Assembly (NCBI GenBank): GCA_037893245.1
Contig: JBAIAA010000029.1
Coordinates: forward strand, 682,001-746,000
DNA: 64,000 nucleotides
Reading direction: 5' to 3'
DNA from: Crossaster papposus
Taxonomy: Eukaryota; Echinodermata; Asteroidea; Velatida; Solasteridae
Under the pieces are notes generated by a model. That model ran no database searches, was not told the DNA's origin, and saw only the letters and a list, made by a program, of their open reading frames with translations. Below, piece after piece: positions 32,801 through 42,355 of the stretch. Positions within the stretch are counted from its first letter, which is position 1, and each line of letters starts with the position of its first letter. Position numbers and translations under genes: made by a program.

Positions 32801-33295
32801 AATTTACTCAGCAAGAAAACAAAATTTATTTGGTCAAATGAGTGTAAGGAAGCATTCGAGTCAGTCAAAACTATGCTGGCAAAAGAGCCAATTTTGATGG
32901 CACCAGATTTTTGTAAACCGTTTAAGTTAGCAGTAGACGCAAGCGACGTCGGTGTTGGTTCTGTGTTAATGCAAGAAGATGAACAAAACATTGAACACCC
33001 TGTTTGCTATTTTTCGAAGAAACTGAAGAAGCATCAGGTTAATTATTCAACCATAGAGAAAGAATGTCTGGCGTTGATATTATCATTGCAACATTTTGAA
33101 GTTTATTTATGTATAACAGTCAAGCCAACAGTAGTCTTCACTGACCATAATCCACTGAAGTTCATTGGTAGAATGAAAAACCATAACAGAAGGCTAATGA
33201 GATGGAGTTTGTTTCTCCAGGATTTTGATATAGAAATTCGTTCAGTGAAGGGCAAAGACAACGTAGTTGCCGACTGTCTATCTAGAAACATGTAA
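29840..33295 (+). CDS. Gmr1-type pol: protease-integrase-RT-RNase H
   Basis: An open frame of about 1,150 codons with no start of its own, probably expressed by frameshifting from gag. Counting from 29879: a protease-like DTAST near residue 19 (Ala where the family norm is DTG), an H2C2 zinc segment from His 282 to the Cys near 316, the integrase triad Asp353, Asp412, Glu448 (35 residues between the last two), and a chromodomain-free C-terminal part (KPGDKVLVLLPV-like). RT follows with FSTFDLLKGYWQVPL, LPFGLKNAPASFQRLM and YIDD (Asp873-Asp874), then RNase H with LAVDASDVGVGSVL. It ends GKDNVVADCLSRNM. Domain order is the opposite of ordinary Ty3/gypsy. All integrase and RT catalytic residues are present; protease activity is doubtful. 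Confidence 0.92.
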   Translation, partial: FREECLPFVTKGLVSLDEHSDSPTYPVTILRDTASTQSLLLQGEIPLAEGSSLDTSVCITGIGNESFDVPLHHVYLKSDLVTGPITVGIASTLPVGLKGITLLLGNEVAGSKVVVEPCMTCSPSSENNTTLLEEEFPGIFPACVTTRAMSKAKNEPVHTDDVDFGIADSFMASLPDETFRVSDKESLNSMDEKNTKPLHSEDSALLSELGVYSDIILSREQLISEQNKDKTLASLILKALTEVEARTVPVCFFMKSGVLVRKWRPPDVPADNEWKVLYQIVVPTAYRLHILNLAHDIPMAGHLGVTKTCDRILQHFFWPGIRQTVAEYCRTCHTCQMVGKPNQKPTRVPLQPIPAFDEPFSKVIIDCVGPLPKTKSGHEYMLTIMCASTRYAEAIPLRSIKAKPVGEALRGFFTRFGLPKKVQSDQGTNFTSKLFQEQLYALGITQITSSAYHPQSQGALERFHQTLKSMIRTYCMDHQRDWDEGIPLLLFAVREVVQESLGFSPFELVFGRTVRGPLKLVKEKWLSEQTDESVLSYVTKLKDRLKGACELAQTSMKEAQQDMKTWYDKKSKDRTFKPGDKVLVLLPVSGKPLSARYCGPYTIESRVGNFDYVICTPDRRKSKRVCHINMLKQYHERINDKSVKPEKTVCTSSENKEVENTTENVEGEDFTVPGTFRLKNSEVLSHLDDKLSHLTSDQKSDASRLLRDFSHLFPDVPGKTDVISHDIDVGDASPIKQHPYRVGPVKQTHLDEEIDYMKANGIIEESESNWSSPCILVPKPDSTYRFCTDFRKVNSVTKSDTFPLPRVDDCIDHIGKAKFVSTFDLLKGYWQVPLTPRAKEVSAFVTPRGLYQYTVLPFGLKNAPASFQRLMNNVIKGMSNVEVYIDDIVVYNDSWTEHMESIRALFDRLTEAKLTVNLTKSQIGKGKVKFLGYVIGHGQVEPVKAKVEAVVNCPQPTSKKDVMRFLGMAGYYRKFCKNFSDVVVPLTNLLSKKTKFIWSNECKEAFESVKTMLAKEPILMAPDFCKPFKLAVDASDVGVGSVLMQEDEQNIEHPVCYFSKKLKKHQVNYSTIEKECLALILSLQHFEVYLCITVKPTVVFTDHNPLKFIGRMKNHNRRLMRWSLFLQDFDIEIRSVKGKDNVVADCLSRNM

Positions 33296-33449
33296 AGGAA
33301 TACATTCTACCAATAGTGCAAAGATTGTAATTATCTTGATTTTAACTGGTGACCATAAAAGTGTTTTGTATTGTATTAATAATTCATTTTTGATACACTT
33401 AAAAACCCACTCAAAAGAAAGTTCCTCATTTTATTTGAAACTTTTATTT

Positions 33450-33461
33450 AAGGGGGGAGGA
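33450..33461 (+). other. Polypurine tract
   Basis: AAGGGGGGAGGA ends one base before the 3' LTR (which starts TGTTGC at 33463). This is the expected primer for plus-strand DNA synthesis. Confidence 0.8.
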
Positions 33462-33462
33462 C

Positions 33463-34343
33463 TGTTGCGGTCAGAGATTTACACATATTAGGCCCTCTTA
33501 ACTTATTTAATCTGTATTTAATAAGCTTAGGATTAGGCACAGCTTGAGCCTGCAGTCCACCTGGGATTAGCATACCTTTTCGGTACACAATTGGCTTAAC
33601 ATATTTGTTGTACTTAGTGGTCTTAATCCCTGTATAATGTATTGTATTTTGGAGTCTGGCGAGCATATAAGGCCGGGTTCGACTCCCTTCTTTGACACAC
33701 ACTAAACTACCACCACGGGGTCAGCCGGAGGCTTCGTTCACTTCTCCTTCGTTGCTGTTTGATGTGTCACCCCGCCGTTTTGGATGCCAAAACCAAAACC
33801 TTTCGCCAGTCAAGTCAAGTCAAGTCAAGTCAAGTCAAGTCAAGACAAGTCAAGACAAGACGATGCCAAGTCAGTCAGGCTTCCCTCGCTAGCACTGTCT
33901 AGTGGTCTTCTTCGATGGTCTGTGTTGCTCGGACCATGCCCTTACCGGTGTCCTCCGAGGCTCCGTAGATGGCTTTGGGCCAGACCGGCCCCCAGCACTC
34001 CGTAGATGGCTTGGGCCAGACCGGCTCATTGCACTCCGTAGATGGCTTGGGCCAGACTAGCTCATTGCACTCCGTACACCAGCGGGACTGTCGTGTTCAT
34101 AGACGTTCGTCCCCGGACTTCTGGCCACGCCCACACAAAACCCGACCCGGCTCGTCATTAAACTGGTATCGAGTTTTATAATTGTATTAAATAATTCAAT
34201 TGTAATCACCTGGGTATAATTTATATTGTAATTATTAAATTCATTGTTCAAATCTAATTGCTGGTTTTCACTTTTGTTGTTTATTACTTTGTTTCTGCCG
34301 TGCCCTAGCTCAGTTTGTTTTAATTGATATGGCGCACGTAACA
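33463..34343 (+). repeat. 3' LTR (lacks the MITE)
   Basis: 881 bp, TGTTGCGG to GTAACA. It is nearly identical to the 5' LTR except for a single AATT where the other has the 356-bp MITE, a longer TCAAG array (near 33807-33860), about 20 extra bases near 33733, and three substitutions I can see. Confidence 0.9.
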
Positions 34344-35012
34344 ATACCGTCCTCATTACAGTGTTCATACCGGACTGCCAACGGGTGTTTCCAAAGCGGT
34401 ACCGCCTGATTCTGACGGCGCCGCCTCCCTAACGCATGGGTAACATCCTGTTAACGCTTTGACGTTCCCATAACGTCCTATAACGGGTCCATAACGTGTC
34501 CTTACCTTCACAGTAGCGTCATAATGCAGTAAATATGTGGTCAAAAGATGAGGAGAAGTGTCGTGGAGTTTCCTTGAAGAAAAATGGAGAGCGGACTGAC
34601 CGTTGCCGTTCAAATCGGGGTATTTATGGCAGTCGTGTCATGACGTCAGCAGTCCGGGGACTCGCTCACAGGACGCTCCGAGCGGTGAGGGGACGCTAAG
34701 TGACTGGTAGGTGGCTGCTACAAACCCGGTGCACACGTTCGAGACCCGGTATGGGCCCGGTATGGAAACGGCCAAAATTTTCAACAAAAGTCAATCTGGG
34801 CGGTGAAGACGGTAGAAGCACGTTCAACACCCGGTATGCGCCCGGTGAGAACGGTCAGAAGATGGCAACGAAACGGTGAAAAGATTAATTTTATGAATTT
34901 TTTTTTGCGGCCGGGGACAAGTTCGCTCAAAACCCAACGTTCTGGACTCTGTTGTTTTTTAATAGCCCGGCAGGTGGGCGGTAGGCCTACACGGCAGAGT
35001 GTGAGAGCTCCA

Positions 35013-35510
35013 TTAAGCGACAATATAGTGTTTGTAACCAGCAAAAGGTCTGTCGCCAATTAACTCACGGTTTCACGCCTTAATATTATCGGCTGTTTTG
35101 TCAGAGGAAAGTTTCGTAATTGACTTGTAGTTGGTGCCGAGCTGCTCCTCAATTATTAACGTGGAGTTCGTGTCATCAATATTCTCACGAGCCTGTCAAC
35201 AAAACAGACAAAGATTTGAACAAGAATATCAGACTCAATTGAGCTCTGACGTTTTATACTATAAATCAAATGTTGATGTTTGCCGTGCTTGGTATCGAAA
35301 AAGTTCACAGTTGTTGTCATGCAAAAGAACAGTAATTGTTCGGGTCAACGGAATACAACTTAAGAGTAGGATACACCATTTGCCAAAAAACTTAACTACT
35401 GAATTATTATGAAATACCTGACTTGACTGTATGTGAATAACAGTCTTAACCATCCTGATAAATCACAGCATCGGGTTGGGCTGTGGTTTTCAAGAAATGT
35501 GGAATTGTGT
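35013..35510. other. No gene; a MITE-end fragment
   Basis: Mostly unassigned. TTAAGAGTAGGATACACCAT at about 35361 is a lone end of the AGGTAGKATACACC family. Confidence 0.45.
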
Positions 35511-35975
35511 ATCAATTTCCAACGATTGCCGCCCGGCAATCGTTGGAAATACCTACTTTCCCCGGATGCGATTTTTTTTCCTAAACCTTTCGGGCAGATT
35601 TCATGAATTATTCAGTATTGCCTTGATCACTGTGCAACACTTAGGTTCTAGGTCTTTTTTTCCCCTTAAATTTAAAATACTCAAGATATCAATTTGACTA
35701 GGAAAAACGAGGTGACCTTACAGCAGGATTCAAACCAGGGATCCTTGATCCATAGCCCATCCCACTATCCACTACACACGTATAGCAGCTTGACAACAGC
35801 TGTTTTTTAAAATGATTTAATGTAACTAGTTAACTAAATAACAACATTGCTATGACGTCATGTTTTATTCCGTTGAATAAACATAACTTCTCATCCAAAC
35901 TACTGAATAATTCATGAAATCTGCCCGAAAGGTTCAGGAAAATAATTCGCCGCCCGGCAGTCGTTGGAAATACTG
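35511..35975. repeat. Foldback element enclosing a tRNA-like sequence
   Basis: TTCGGGCAGATTTCATGAAT near 35590 is mirrored by ATTCATGAAATCTGCCCGAA near 35912. Outside each lies a GCCGCCCGGCARTCGTTGGAAAT block, itself palindromic on the left (35517-35550). Between the arms, 35715-35790 read on the minus strand resembles a tRNA: TAGTGGATAGTGGGATGG as A-box and GGTTTGAATCC as B-box. This may be a tRNA-derived repeat captured by a foldback element. Confidence 0.55.
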
Positions 35976-36899
35976 ACTACTTTTAAACACTGTCCCTGGA
36001 TGGGTGCTAATCAATGAACACTGGTTTCCTAACCTGACAATTGGCAATGGTGTCCATAAATATCTATGTTTCGTCTGAATGACGCCAGGGAACTAGAGAG
36101 CGAAAACAGCATTGCCGTTCTTTGTTTTTCCAGCATTTCTGAACAAAAAAACTAAACAAAATAGGTAAGTATCACAATACTATAAATATAAACCCTAACC
36201 TGTTCATTTTAGACAATTAAGGCAAAAACAAATGTTTTATTATACCTACAGGTGTATATTACCTTTTATACCTTTAAGTCCCCCTATTTTTTTGTCTAAT
36301 TAAACAACTACTCTGCACTTTTCAGTCAAATACATACCAATCATTAGCGAAACTCATTATTATTCTAGCCATATTATATTGCTTTGAAAATAAAAACGAT
36401 TAATTTTATAGACCACATTGATTATTTATGTCAAAACTGGTGCTAAAAACAGTGGCCCTTTTTTGTAATTAAATGAGAAAGTAGGCCAACACGTGTTTTT
36501 TTCAACAATAAATGTAAACATTATATTGTTAACTGAACTTGTATTCTTCACATAGTGTTTATACAGAGAGTCAAAAGTTCCCATTTGCAAGTTGTGTCCA
36601 AACAATGCATTTCCCAAAAATAAATAAAAAAATGTCAAGCACCTTTTTACATAAAGTACTTAATTTTGTATATCAAATCATTTGTTCATGGATACGACGA
36701 TCGAGTCCAAATTTATAAAGGAAATTACATGTAGGTCTAAAAATGGCGGCCATTCTGAAAAATTCAAGATGGCTGCCATCCATTTGTAATACACCATAAA
36801 CTATTTACGAACGAGTAATAAACGAACGAGTAATAACTAAATTTGTTTGGTGAAAGCAGGTGAATGTGAGAGTTGGTGAATTTGAATGAACAAAGCACA
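35976..36899. other. No gene recognised
   Basis: AT-rich intergenic sequence with only short open frames. GATGGCGGCC-like and AAGATGGCTGCC words near 36742-36780 may be remnants of another repeat. Confidence 0.4.
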
Positions 36900-37082
36900 G
36901 ATAACATCAGAATAACTGCTCGGCGGAGTTTGAAAACAAACGCTGTTTTTAGTGCTTTTCTCGGCATTCATGATTGTAAAACTTCGGACAGGTCAGTTAA
37001 ACGACATTTACTATAAAATACAACCCCCCAAAAACTACATATTCATGATAATTCAAGCAATTACTAATGGTGTATCCTACCT
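36900..37082 (-). mobile_element. AGGTAGKATACACC MITE, truncated copy
   Basis: Reverse orientation. The right boundary, AATGGTGTATCCTACCT followed by TTAA, is intact. The interior carries GCTTTTCTCGGCATTCATG and AACGCTGTTTTT words of the family. The far end is missing. Confidence 0.68.
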
Positions 37083-37464
37083 TTAAATGACACAATACAA
37101 ACAGTTTTGGGTATTTCAACCCCCTGGCGAGACCACCAATGCCAAATCTAGCTTACTGGAAATGTCGTTAACTGCTCGTTAAACTCGACGGACGTTAGAA
37201 AGAAACTCGATAATAATGGTTCGTGTAAAAGGGCAAAATGAACCGTCACCAGTGACGGATGTCGGGTTGGTTTATGTTAGCTGTAGCTAAACAGTCCGGA
37301 TCGGATACACATCGAGAAGGTAAACATTACTGACATTTACTCAAAACATTGTAATTAATGTGACGTTTCGTCCCGTTAGTCGACATTGTGTCAATAATCA
37401 TCGTGATACATTTTTGGATTCATACATTCGCATTTGTGTATCACTGTGGAGACATGGTTTTGTT

Positions 37465-37754
37465 TCTCGTGTACAAAATGGTTTGACAGTCGAGCACGTT
37501 TTTCAAAATGCTCCTATTTTAACCACTATTATTTTTCAGGGTTGAAATTTCGACCCAATATACCCTATATTATACCCTCACCCAAACACACACCCTAACC
37601 CACATCCTAACCCTAATTTTTGAGTAATTTGAGTAAAATCAAAAAATCTATTTCGTGAAATTCGTAGTGGAGACCTATTTATCTATAGAAATTACCCGCT
37701 GGAGACCTTTACACTCTCATTTTCCCCATTGTGTTCACGTCTCCAGAGGGTACC
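37465..37754 (-). repeat. GGTACCTCTGGAGAC repeat, copy 2
   Basis: Reverse-orientation copy of the repeat at 10114-10380. It includes CTCGTGTACAAAATGG at one end, CACATCCTAACCCTAA in the middle and GTCTCCAGAGGGTACC at the other end. No terminal inverted repeat. Confidence 0.7.
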
Positions 37755-38249
37755 TTATTTCCCACCAATGTGTCGCGCCTGCCAATAAGTATAATTTTAC
37801 CTTATTGTATGACCAACCCAAACTCTACCCAACGCAGGTGCGAGTGTATTTAAAAGAGAATTTAATCGAACGTCGCCGGATATTTGAGACTAATCAAATT
37901 TGTTCTGGAAAGCAATAAGCCGTTTCGCTATTCAAAATGCGCATGCATACAACGTTAAAACATTGACTTTCGTTGGGTTTTTGTTTAATGCGAATCGCCC
38001 ATCGCAAGACCAAAGGTCACTCGAGGTGTTGGCTACAGAGGAAAGTGTGGAAGAACCAGCCACTCACACTAAAACAAGGCATTCTGATCTATTCACAGTA
38101 TGAATAGGGTTGGGATGGGTAACTATAGTCCACAGCAAGGCATTAATAATGCTTTTACCCATATTATGTGTGGAAGTGTCCTAGTCCAGGCTTGGTTCGA
38201 ACCCACATCCTGCAGAATATAGCCTAATAATGCGCCAATTTCCCTGTAA

Positions 38250-39556
38250 GTTTTCCGGACCCTTCCGGGGTTGTCCTTTCTCTTGCTAACAATGTTGACT
38301 GAATTATTTCTGACTGTACTTTCCCTCAAAAAACGTTCATGTTTGATTTTTATCTCAGCACTCCACGAGAAAAAAAATAATACAAAAATCAGTAGGAAAT
38401 GAGGAAAAACGAATTTTACTTACGACCTTCGCATCCGGATATTCGTTCTCAGGTCTCCTTGTTCGGTCACGTTTTTTTCCACTTGCGTGAGAACGAAAAT
38501 GATAACGATGCGAAGATTTACCTACCTACATCAGATGGATTATAGATATTTTTTTCAGGCTCGTTTGGATCACGTTTCAACACAGTTCTTATCAACGACC
38601 GTTTTAGATTTGTTTGTAAATGAAAAAAATACAAGTCCTTATCGCGCGACTGTCGCAGGAATAACACAAAACGGTCAATTTACATCTTACTTTAATTCAT
38701 TTTTTTGTTAGATAACAATATTTCGCTTGACAATGTGACGACCAATATTTTTTTCAGCATGTCATGGAACATAAACACGATCAAAATGATGTGTTTCCCC
38801 CAATCGCAATGGTGTGTAATTGGCCGTTAATTTCTCAGCAAACATTAAACATGTGGTCATGCACGCCGGGCAAATTTGTTCACCGCTAATGACATTATGC
38901 CAATTTCATTTTTTTTTTTTTTTTTTTGGGGGGGGGGGGGGTTCGGGGGGTGGGGGGGTGGGTATTTAGCAACAAAGGTAGGGTACACTATTTGCAGGTA
39001 TCTTTAGGCAAACTAGTAATCCGCCCGGGCGAACTAGTAATCCGCCCGGGCGAACTAGTAATCCGCCCGGGCGAACTAGTAATCCGCCCGGGCGAACTAG
39101 TAATCCGCCCGGGCGAAATATTAATCCGGAAAACTTGTTTTGGTCATGTCCTCAATACGCTTCCGTAAAAAAGACCGCTGATAAGAATTGTTGAACAAGT
39201 GATCAAAATGAGCTTAAATACAATATAGAATCCATCGGATGCAGGTAGGTAAATCGTCACGTCGTTTTCAATTTCGTTCTCATGCAAGTACGCGATGTAC
39301 AAAAACAAACGTGATCGAATAAGGAGACCTAGGAATTAAAATTTGAATGTGAAGATCGTAAGTAAAATACGTTTTTAAAATTTCTAACTGATTTCTCATA
39401 TTTTGGTTTTCTTCGTGGAATGCCAATATAAAATTTAAACATGAATGTTTCTCTGGTGAGATTACGCTTTGAAATCATTCAGTCAAAGAGTATAGCAAGA
39501 GAAAAGGAAACTCCGTGTTAAATGCCCATAGAAGGGTCACGGAGGGGTCCGGAAGT
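38250..39556. mobile_element. Long-TIR element with ~290-bp imperfect arms
   Basis: The left arm starts at TTTTCCGGACCCTTCCGG. It continues through TTCTCTTGCTA, ACGTTCATGTTT, TTTACTTACGA and ATTTACCTACCT. All of these recur in reverse order and orientation to about 39556 (GGGGTCCGGAAG). The core, about 38545-39215, holds a poly-T/poly-G tract (38910-38960), a partial end of the AGGTAGKATACACC family (near 38978) and the 21-bp array at 39008-39118. No transposase was recognised. Confidence 0.65.
39008..39118. repeat. 21-bp tandem array with internal palindrome
   Basis: About five and a half copies of GAACTAGTAATCCGCCCGGGC in the core of the long-TIR element. Each unit contains the palindrome GCCCGGGC and an ACTAGT, so each could nucleate secondary structure. 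Confidence 0.85.
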
Positions 39557-40194
39557 GAAAACAAATATGGCGTATTTGTAGGCTTTATTTTCCATTGGAT
39601 GTTGTGTTATTCAGAGGTTACTCATTTGTCTTACATCGTCTCATTACGATGACACATTCTTGTTTTATTATTATTAATTCTTTCTGGTAATGAAACCAAG
39701 GATCCCTCAAAAGAACCTAGGCTCTGTAGCTCTTAAGCTTGAACACAAAACATACAGTAAGAAAACAATGAGAAAGTACAGTTTTAGAAGTGACAATCAT
39801 CCCTATAGAAAAAGCGGGTATATGTAGAAATTATCTTATTGGCTGATCATTTTAACATCAACATGATCAATACAAACCTGCTTCTATAGGGACGATTGTC
39901 ACTTTTGAAACTGGATCTACGATCATTGAAATGACAATAACTCCGCTCCGCAACATCGTATCTCAACAATCCAGGTGTCAAAATACGCAGAACAAAATTA
40001 TGCACTGGGTTATTTACTTCGATTAATCCATACTCTTTCTGGACGTTAATTATTGGATAATTGTACTGCCCAAGGGTAGAAAAACTCAAGTGAAAAATCA
40101 AAATCATAGTGAAACAACATCAAATTGACCCTTTTATTGACATTATATTAATAGACTAGGAGCAAAGTTGTGAAAGCCCTGTAAATAAGAATTT
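39557..40194. other. No gene; one short inverted pair
   Basis: Intergenic. AGAAGTGACAATCATCCCTA near 39789 is mirrored by TAGGGACGATTGTCACTTTT near 39888, a foldback of about 125 bp. Nothing else was recognised. Confidence 0.45.
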
Positions 40195-40934
40195 TGCTCA
40201 ACACCTACTACATCCAAGGTTTGACTTCACAATATGGAAGAACATACCCTACTGAACACTGCTAGGTAGTATGTGGCTTCAAATTGTGGTATCACTTTTG
40301 AGAAAAACTTGGTTTTTGAGGGTACAAAGTTGGCATTGTTCTTAATTTGGCACCAATTGTTAGTAAACAGTCTAGTCATATATTCATATAACAAAACAAA
40401 AAATGAAGCATTTTATTTTTTATATATCTTAATATCTTATATAAATTATCACAACTATCATTTAAATATTTTTTACATTTCATTTTTATAAAGTACATAC
40501 TAAAATGTGAAATAATTTTGAAATAAGAAAAAAGAAAACTTGTACGAGGCTACTTCCCAAGCTACTTCCCGTTTTTTTGTGTGTTTTTTAAATTGTTTTT
40601 AAAGGTTATCTTTGAAAGGGGCGTGGCCACGCCCCTTTGTCTCCTTATACCATAATTATTATTTTTTAGCCAATGGGGAACATTTGAGTCATGAACTCAT
40701 TAAACAGCATCATTTGCATGAACAAAAGTGATGTTTATATGCTTTCATTGTGTCAAACTTATCTTAAATTATTTTTTTTATTATTTTTTATCAAATTAAT
40801 TTTTTTGTAATATTTTTCGATAGCAGCGCTAAATTTATACCACAATTTGAGTCCACATACTACCTAGAGATGTTCTACTAGGTCTATTCCACCAGATAAA
40901 GCAATCGAACCTTAGATGTAGTGAGAGTTGAGCA
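40195..40934. mobile_element. TIR element with ~115-bp imperfect arms
   Basis: TTGCTCAACACCTACTACAT at the left is mirrored by ATGTAGTGAGAGTTGAGCA at the right. The inner parts of the arms share CTAGGTAGTATGTGG and CAAATTGTGGTAT. The interior is AT-rich and noncoding. Confidence 0.65.
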
Positions 40935-41220
40935 CCCACTTTTTTCTTATAAGCACCAAAACTGGTCCCGAAAACAGCTGACTCAAGTTGTCGGTCAGTT
41001 TTCCGGTTCTGGTAAGTTCTTCCATTCAGTTATCACAAGTGTAGAAAGCGCGCGAGTTGAGGGGTCAAAAGGCAAAAGAGGACTATAACGCGCATGCTCT
41101 GAATGGGCCATACCAATTGTATATAAAAAGGGGTGCTATATGAATACCGTTCCGACTACAAGAAGTTGTACAAAAATGCCGGTCCAGAAAAGTACTATTA
41201 CAAAATTACTAAAATCTTAC

Positions 41221-41481
41221 CACACTGTTTTGTGTTGGGACAAAATTCTTCCTGTGTACGTTTTTAATCCACTGCTTTCGGACGTAGGTTGCTTCCTTAA
41301 CCTTTCGCCATGGAAATCGGTGCAGTGAATAAGGGGCTGTGCACGCACAATCACGGTGTATTTGCGGTGCATGAATCTGGCATAATTCCTTTCACCATTT
41401 TTGAAGTTTTTTGCTGTTGTTTGAACATCCAAGAACAGCACAACATCTTCCTGAGTGGCCACTATTTCTAGAGTTCTCCAT
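41221..41481 (-). pseudogene. THAP-domain first exon with in-frame TGA
   Basis: An 87-codon exon starting with ATG at 41481 and ending at a GTAAGA splice donor (phase 0). It encodes the N-terminal part of a THAP zinc-finger DNA-binding domain: CCAVLGCSNNSKKLQKW, then HAPQIHRDCACTAPYSLHRFPW and RKQWIKNVHRKN. The rest of the domain, with the C-x2-H ligands, would be in the next exon, which I could not find. Codon 30 is TGA (41392-41394), where the family usually has a charged residue after KW. THAP proteins include P-element-type transposases and host regulators. The stop suggests a pseudogene or a polymorphism. Confidence 0.65.
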
Positions 41482-41591
41482 TGTCTGACCATGGTCTGAC
41501 TAGGGCAGCCAAAAACCACCCAAACGACAAAGAAGGCTATTCGTGTCCAGTCGACAACACCGTCACCGACCGTATTACGTTCGTTTCATCA

Positions 41592-41626
41592 TAGACATGG
41601 AGGTGTTTTTTTCTCCATGTCTATGG
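41592..41626. repeat. Short hairpin
   Basis: CATAGACATGGAG and CTCCATGTCTATG form a 13-bp perfect stem around a T-rich loop of about 9 nt. Function unknown. Confidence 0.6.
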
Positions 41627-42126
41627 TTTAATTATGATGATGATGTTAAAACCGAATGCGAATTGTTATAATCGATTCGCGCGCCAAGACACCGCAGTGA
41701 TGCTGCCCTCACGTGGTCAAATTTAGTTATTTTAGATCACCGGATTACTGTATATACAATTTTTCAGTTGTGCGTTTGTATCGTTTAATGCAGCAAAAGT
41801 TCTCAACTTGACAACTGACATGATTTGTTGTTTACTTTAAAATAACTGTTGAAATTGTACATACACGGAACAGGAAACTTTAGTTTAAATACTATATTTC
41901 TCTTTTGAGAGTCGAGACTCCCTTACCACAATATCCAGTGCCAAGTACATGAGTTTACCTACCTCCATGAGTTTACCTACTTCATTTTCACCTTTCAAGT
42001 TTTGCCAAGTGCAAAATGGCGCCAAATCACAGTAGTCTGGTTCCCAGACCTGACAATTGTTTTATGCCTAGACGTCTAAATTGTATGTAAGGTAAACACT
42101 GGCGACAAAAATAGATCATAAATTTT

Positions 42127-42193
42127 AAGGCAAGGCGGGACTTGAACCTCCGGAATACCGGAACGACGCTCTACCAACTGAGCTATCTTGCTC
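42127..42193 (-). other. tRNA-like sequence, probably a pseudogene
   Basis: The minus strand reads TAGCTCAGTTGGTAGAGCG (a perfect tRNA D-arm and A-box) and GGTTCAAGTCCC (B-box) about 25 nt later, with GCAAG/CTTGC acceptor-like ends. The anticodon stem does not form and the T-stem has mismatches, so it is not a functional tRNA. It may be the head of a SINE. Confidence 0.55.
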
Positions 42194-42355
42194 TATGTTG
42201 GCAGTCTCTCAGATTGTCAGTATTTTTGTTTTGGGGCGCTACTCATAAGTCATAAATACCATAATTTGTACGATACAACCTGGGAAGAAACATTGTGGGG
42301 ATCACTCATTGAGGATACGACTTTTCATCTTATAATACACAAATAAACCACAAGG

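Larger units (their letters stand above)
27360..34343 (+). mobile_element. Gmr1-type Ty3/gypsy LTR retrotransposon
   Basis: A 6,984-bp element bounded by LTRs that start TGTTGCGG and end GTAACA, with a 4-bp duplication ATAC (27356-27359 and 34344-34347). The order is LTR, tRNA-Pro-like primer site, gag, protease, integrase, reverse transcriptase, RNase H, polypurine tract, LTR. Integrase upstream of RT is the copia-like order that marks the Gmr1 group within Ty3/gypsy. No envelope frame lies after RNase H. By eye I count three substitutions plus repeat-length changes between the LTRs, so insertion was recent. Gag carries a nonsense codon and a frameshift; pol is open. Confidence 0.9.
26962..35012. 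mobile_element. TTAA-flanked MITE C, split by a retrotransposon
   Basis: The two halves, 26962-27359 and 34348-35012, make one element of about 1,063 bp. CTCTCACACTCTGCCGTGTA at 26966 is mirrored in reverse at the right end for 28 bp, through GGCCTACC. TTAA precedes the left end (26958-26961, shared with MITE B) and follows the right end (35013-35016), with 4-5 unmatched bases between TTAA and the repeat. The interior has AACGGTG, CCCGGT and ACGTTC words in both orientations, recalling MITE A. The Gmr1-type retrotransposon sits inside with its own ATAC duplication. Confidence 0.75.

Noticed and set aside
33463..34343. 3' LTR shortened by a microhomology deletion at AATT
   Set aside because: The 356 bp missing from it have 17-bp inverted ends and AATT on both sides in the 5' LTR, so insertion there is the better explanation.
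41392..41394. TGA read as selenocysteine in the THAP exon
   Set aside because: THAP proteins are not known selenoproteins, the position is not a conserved Cys, and no SECIS-like element was seen.
42127..42193. Functional tRNA gene on the minus strand
   Set aside because: D-arm and B-box are good, but no anticodon stem forms and the T-stem is mismatched.
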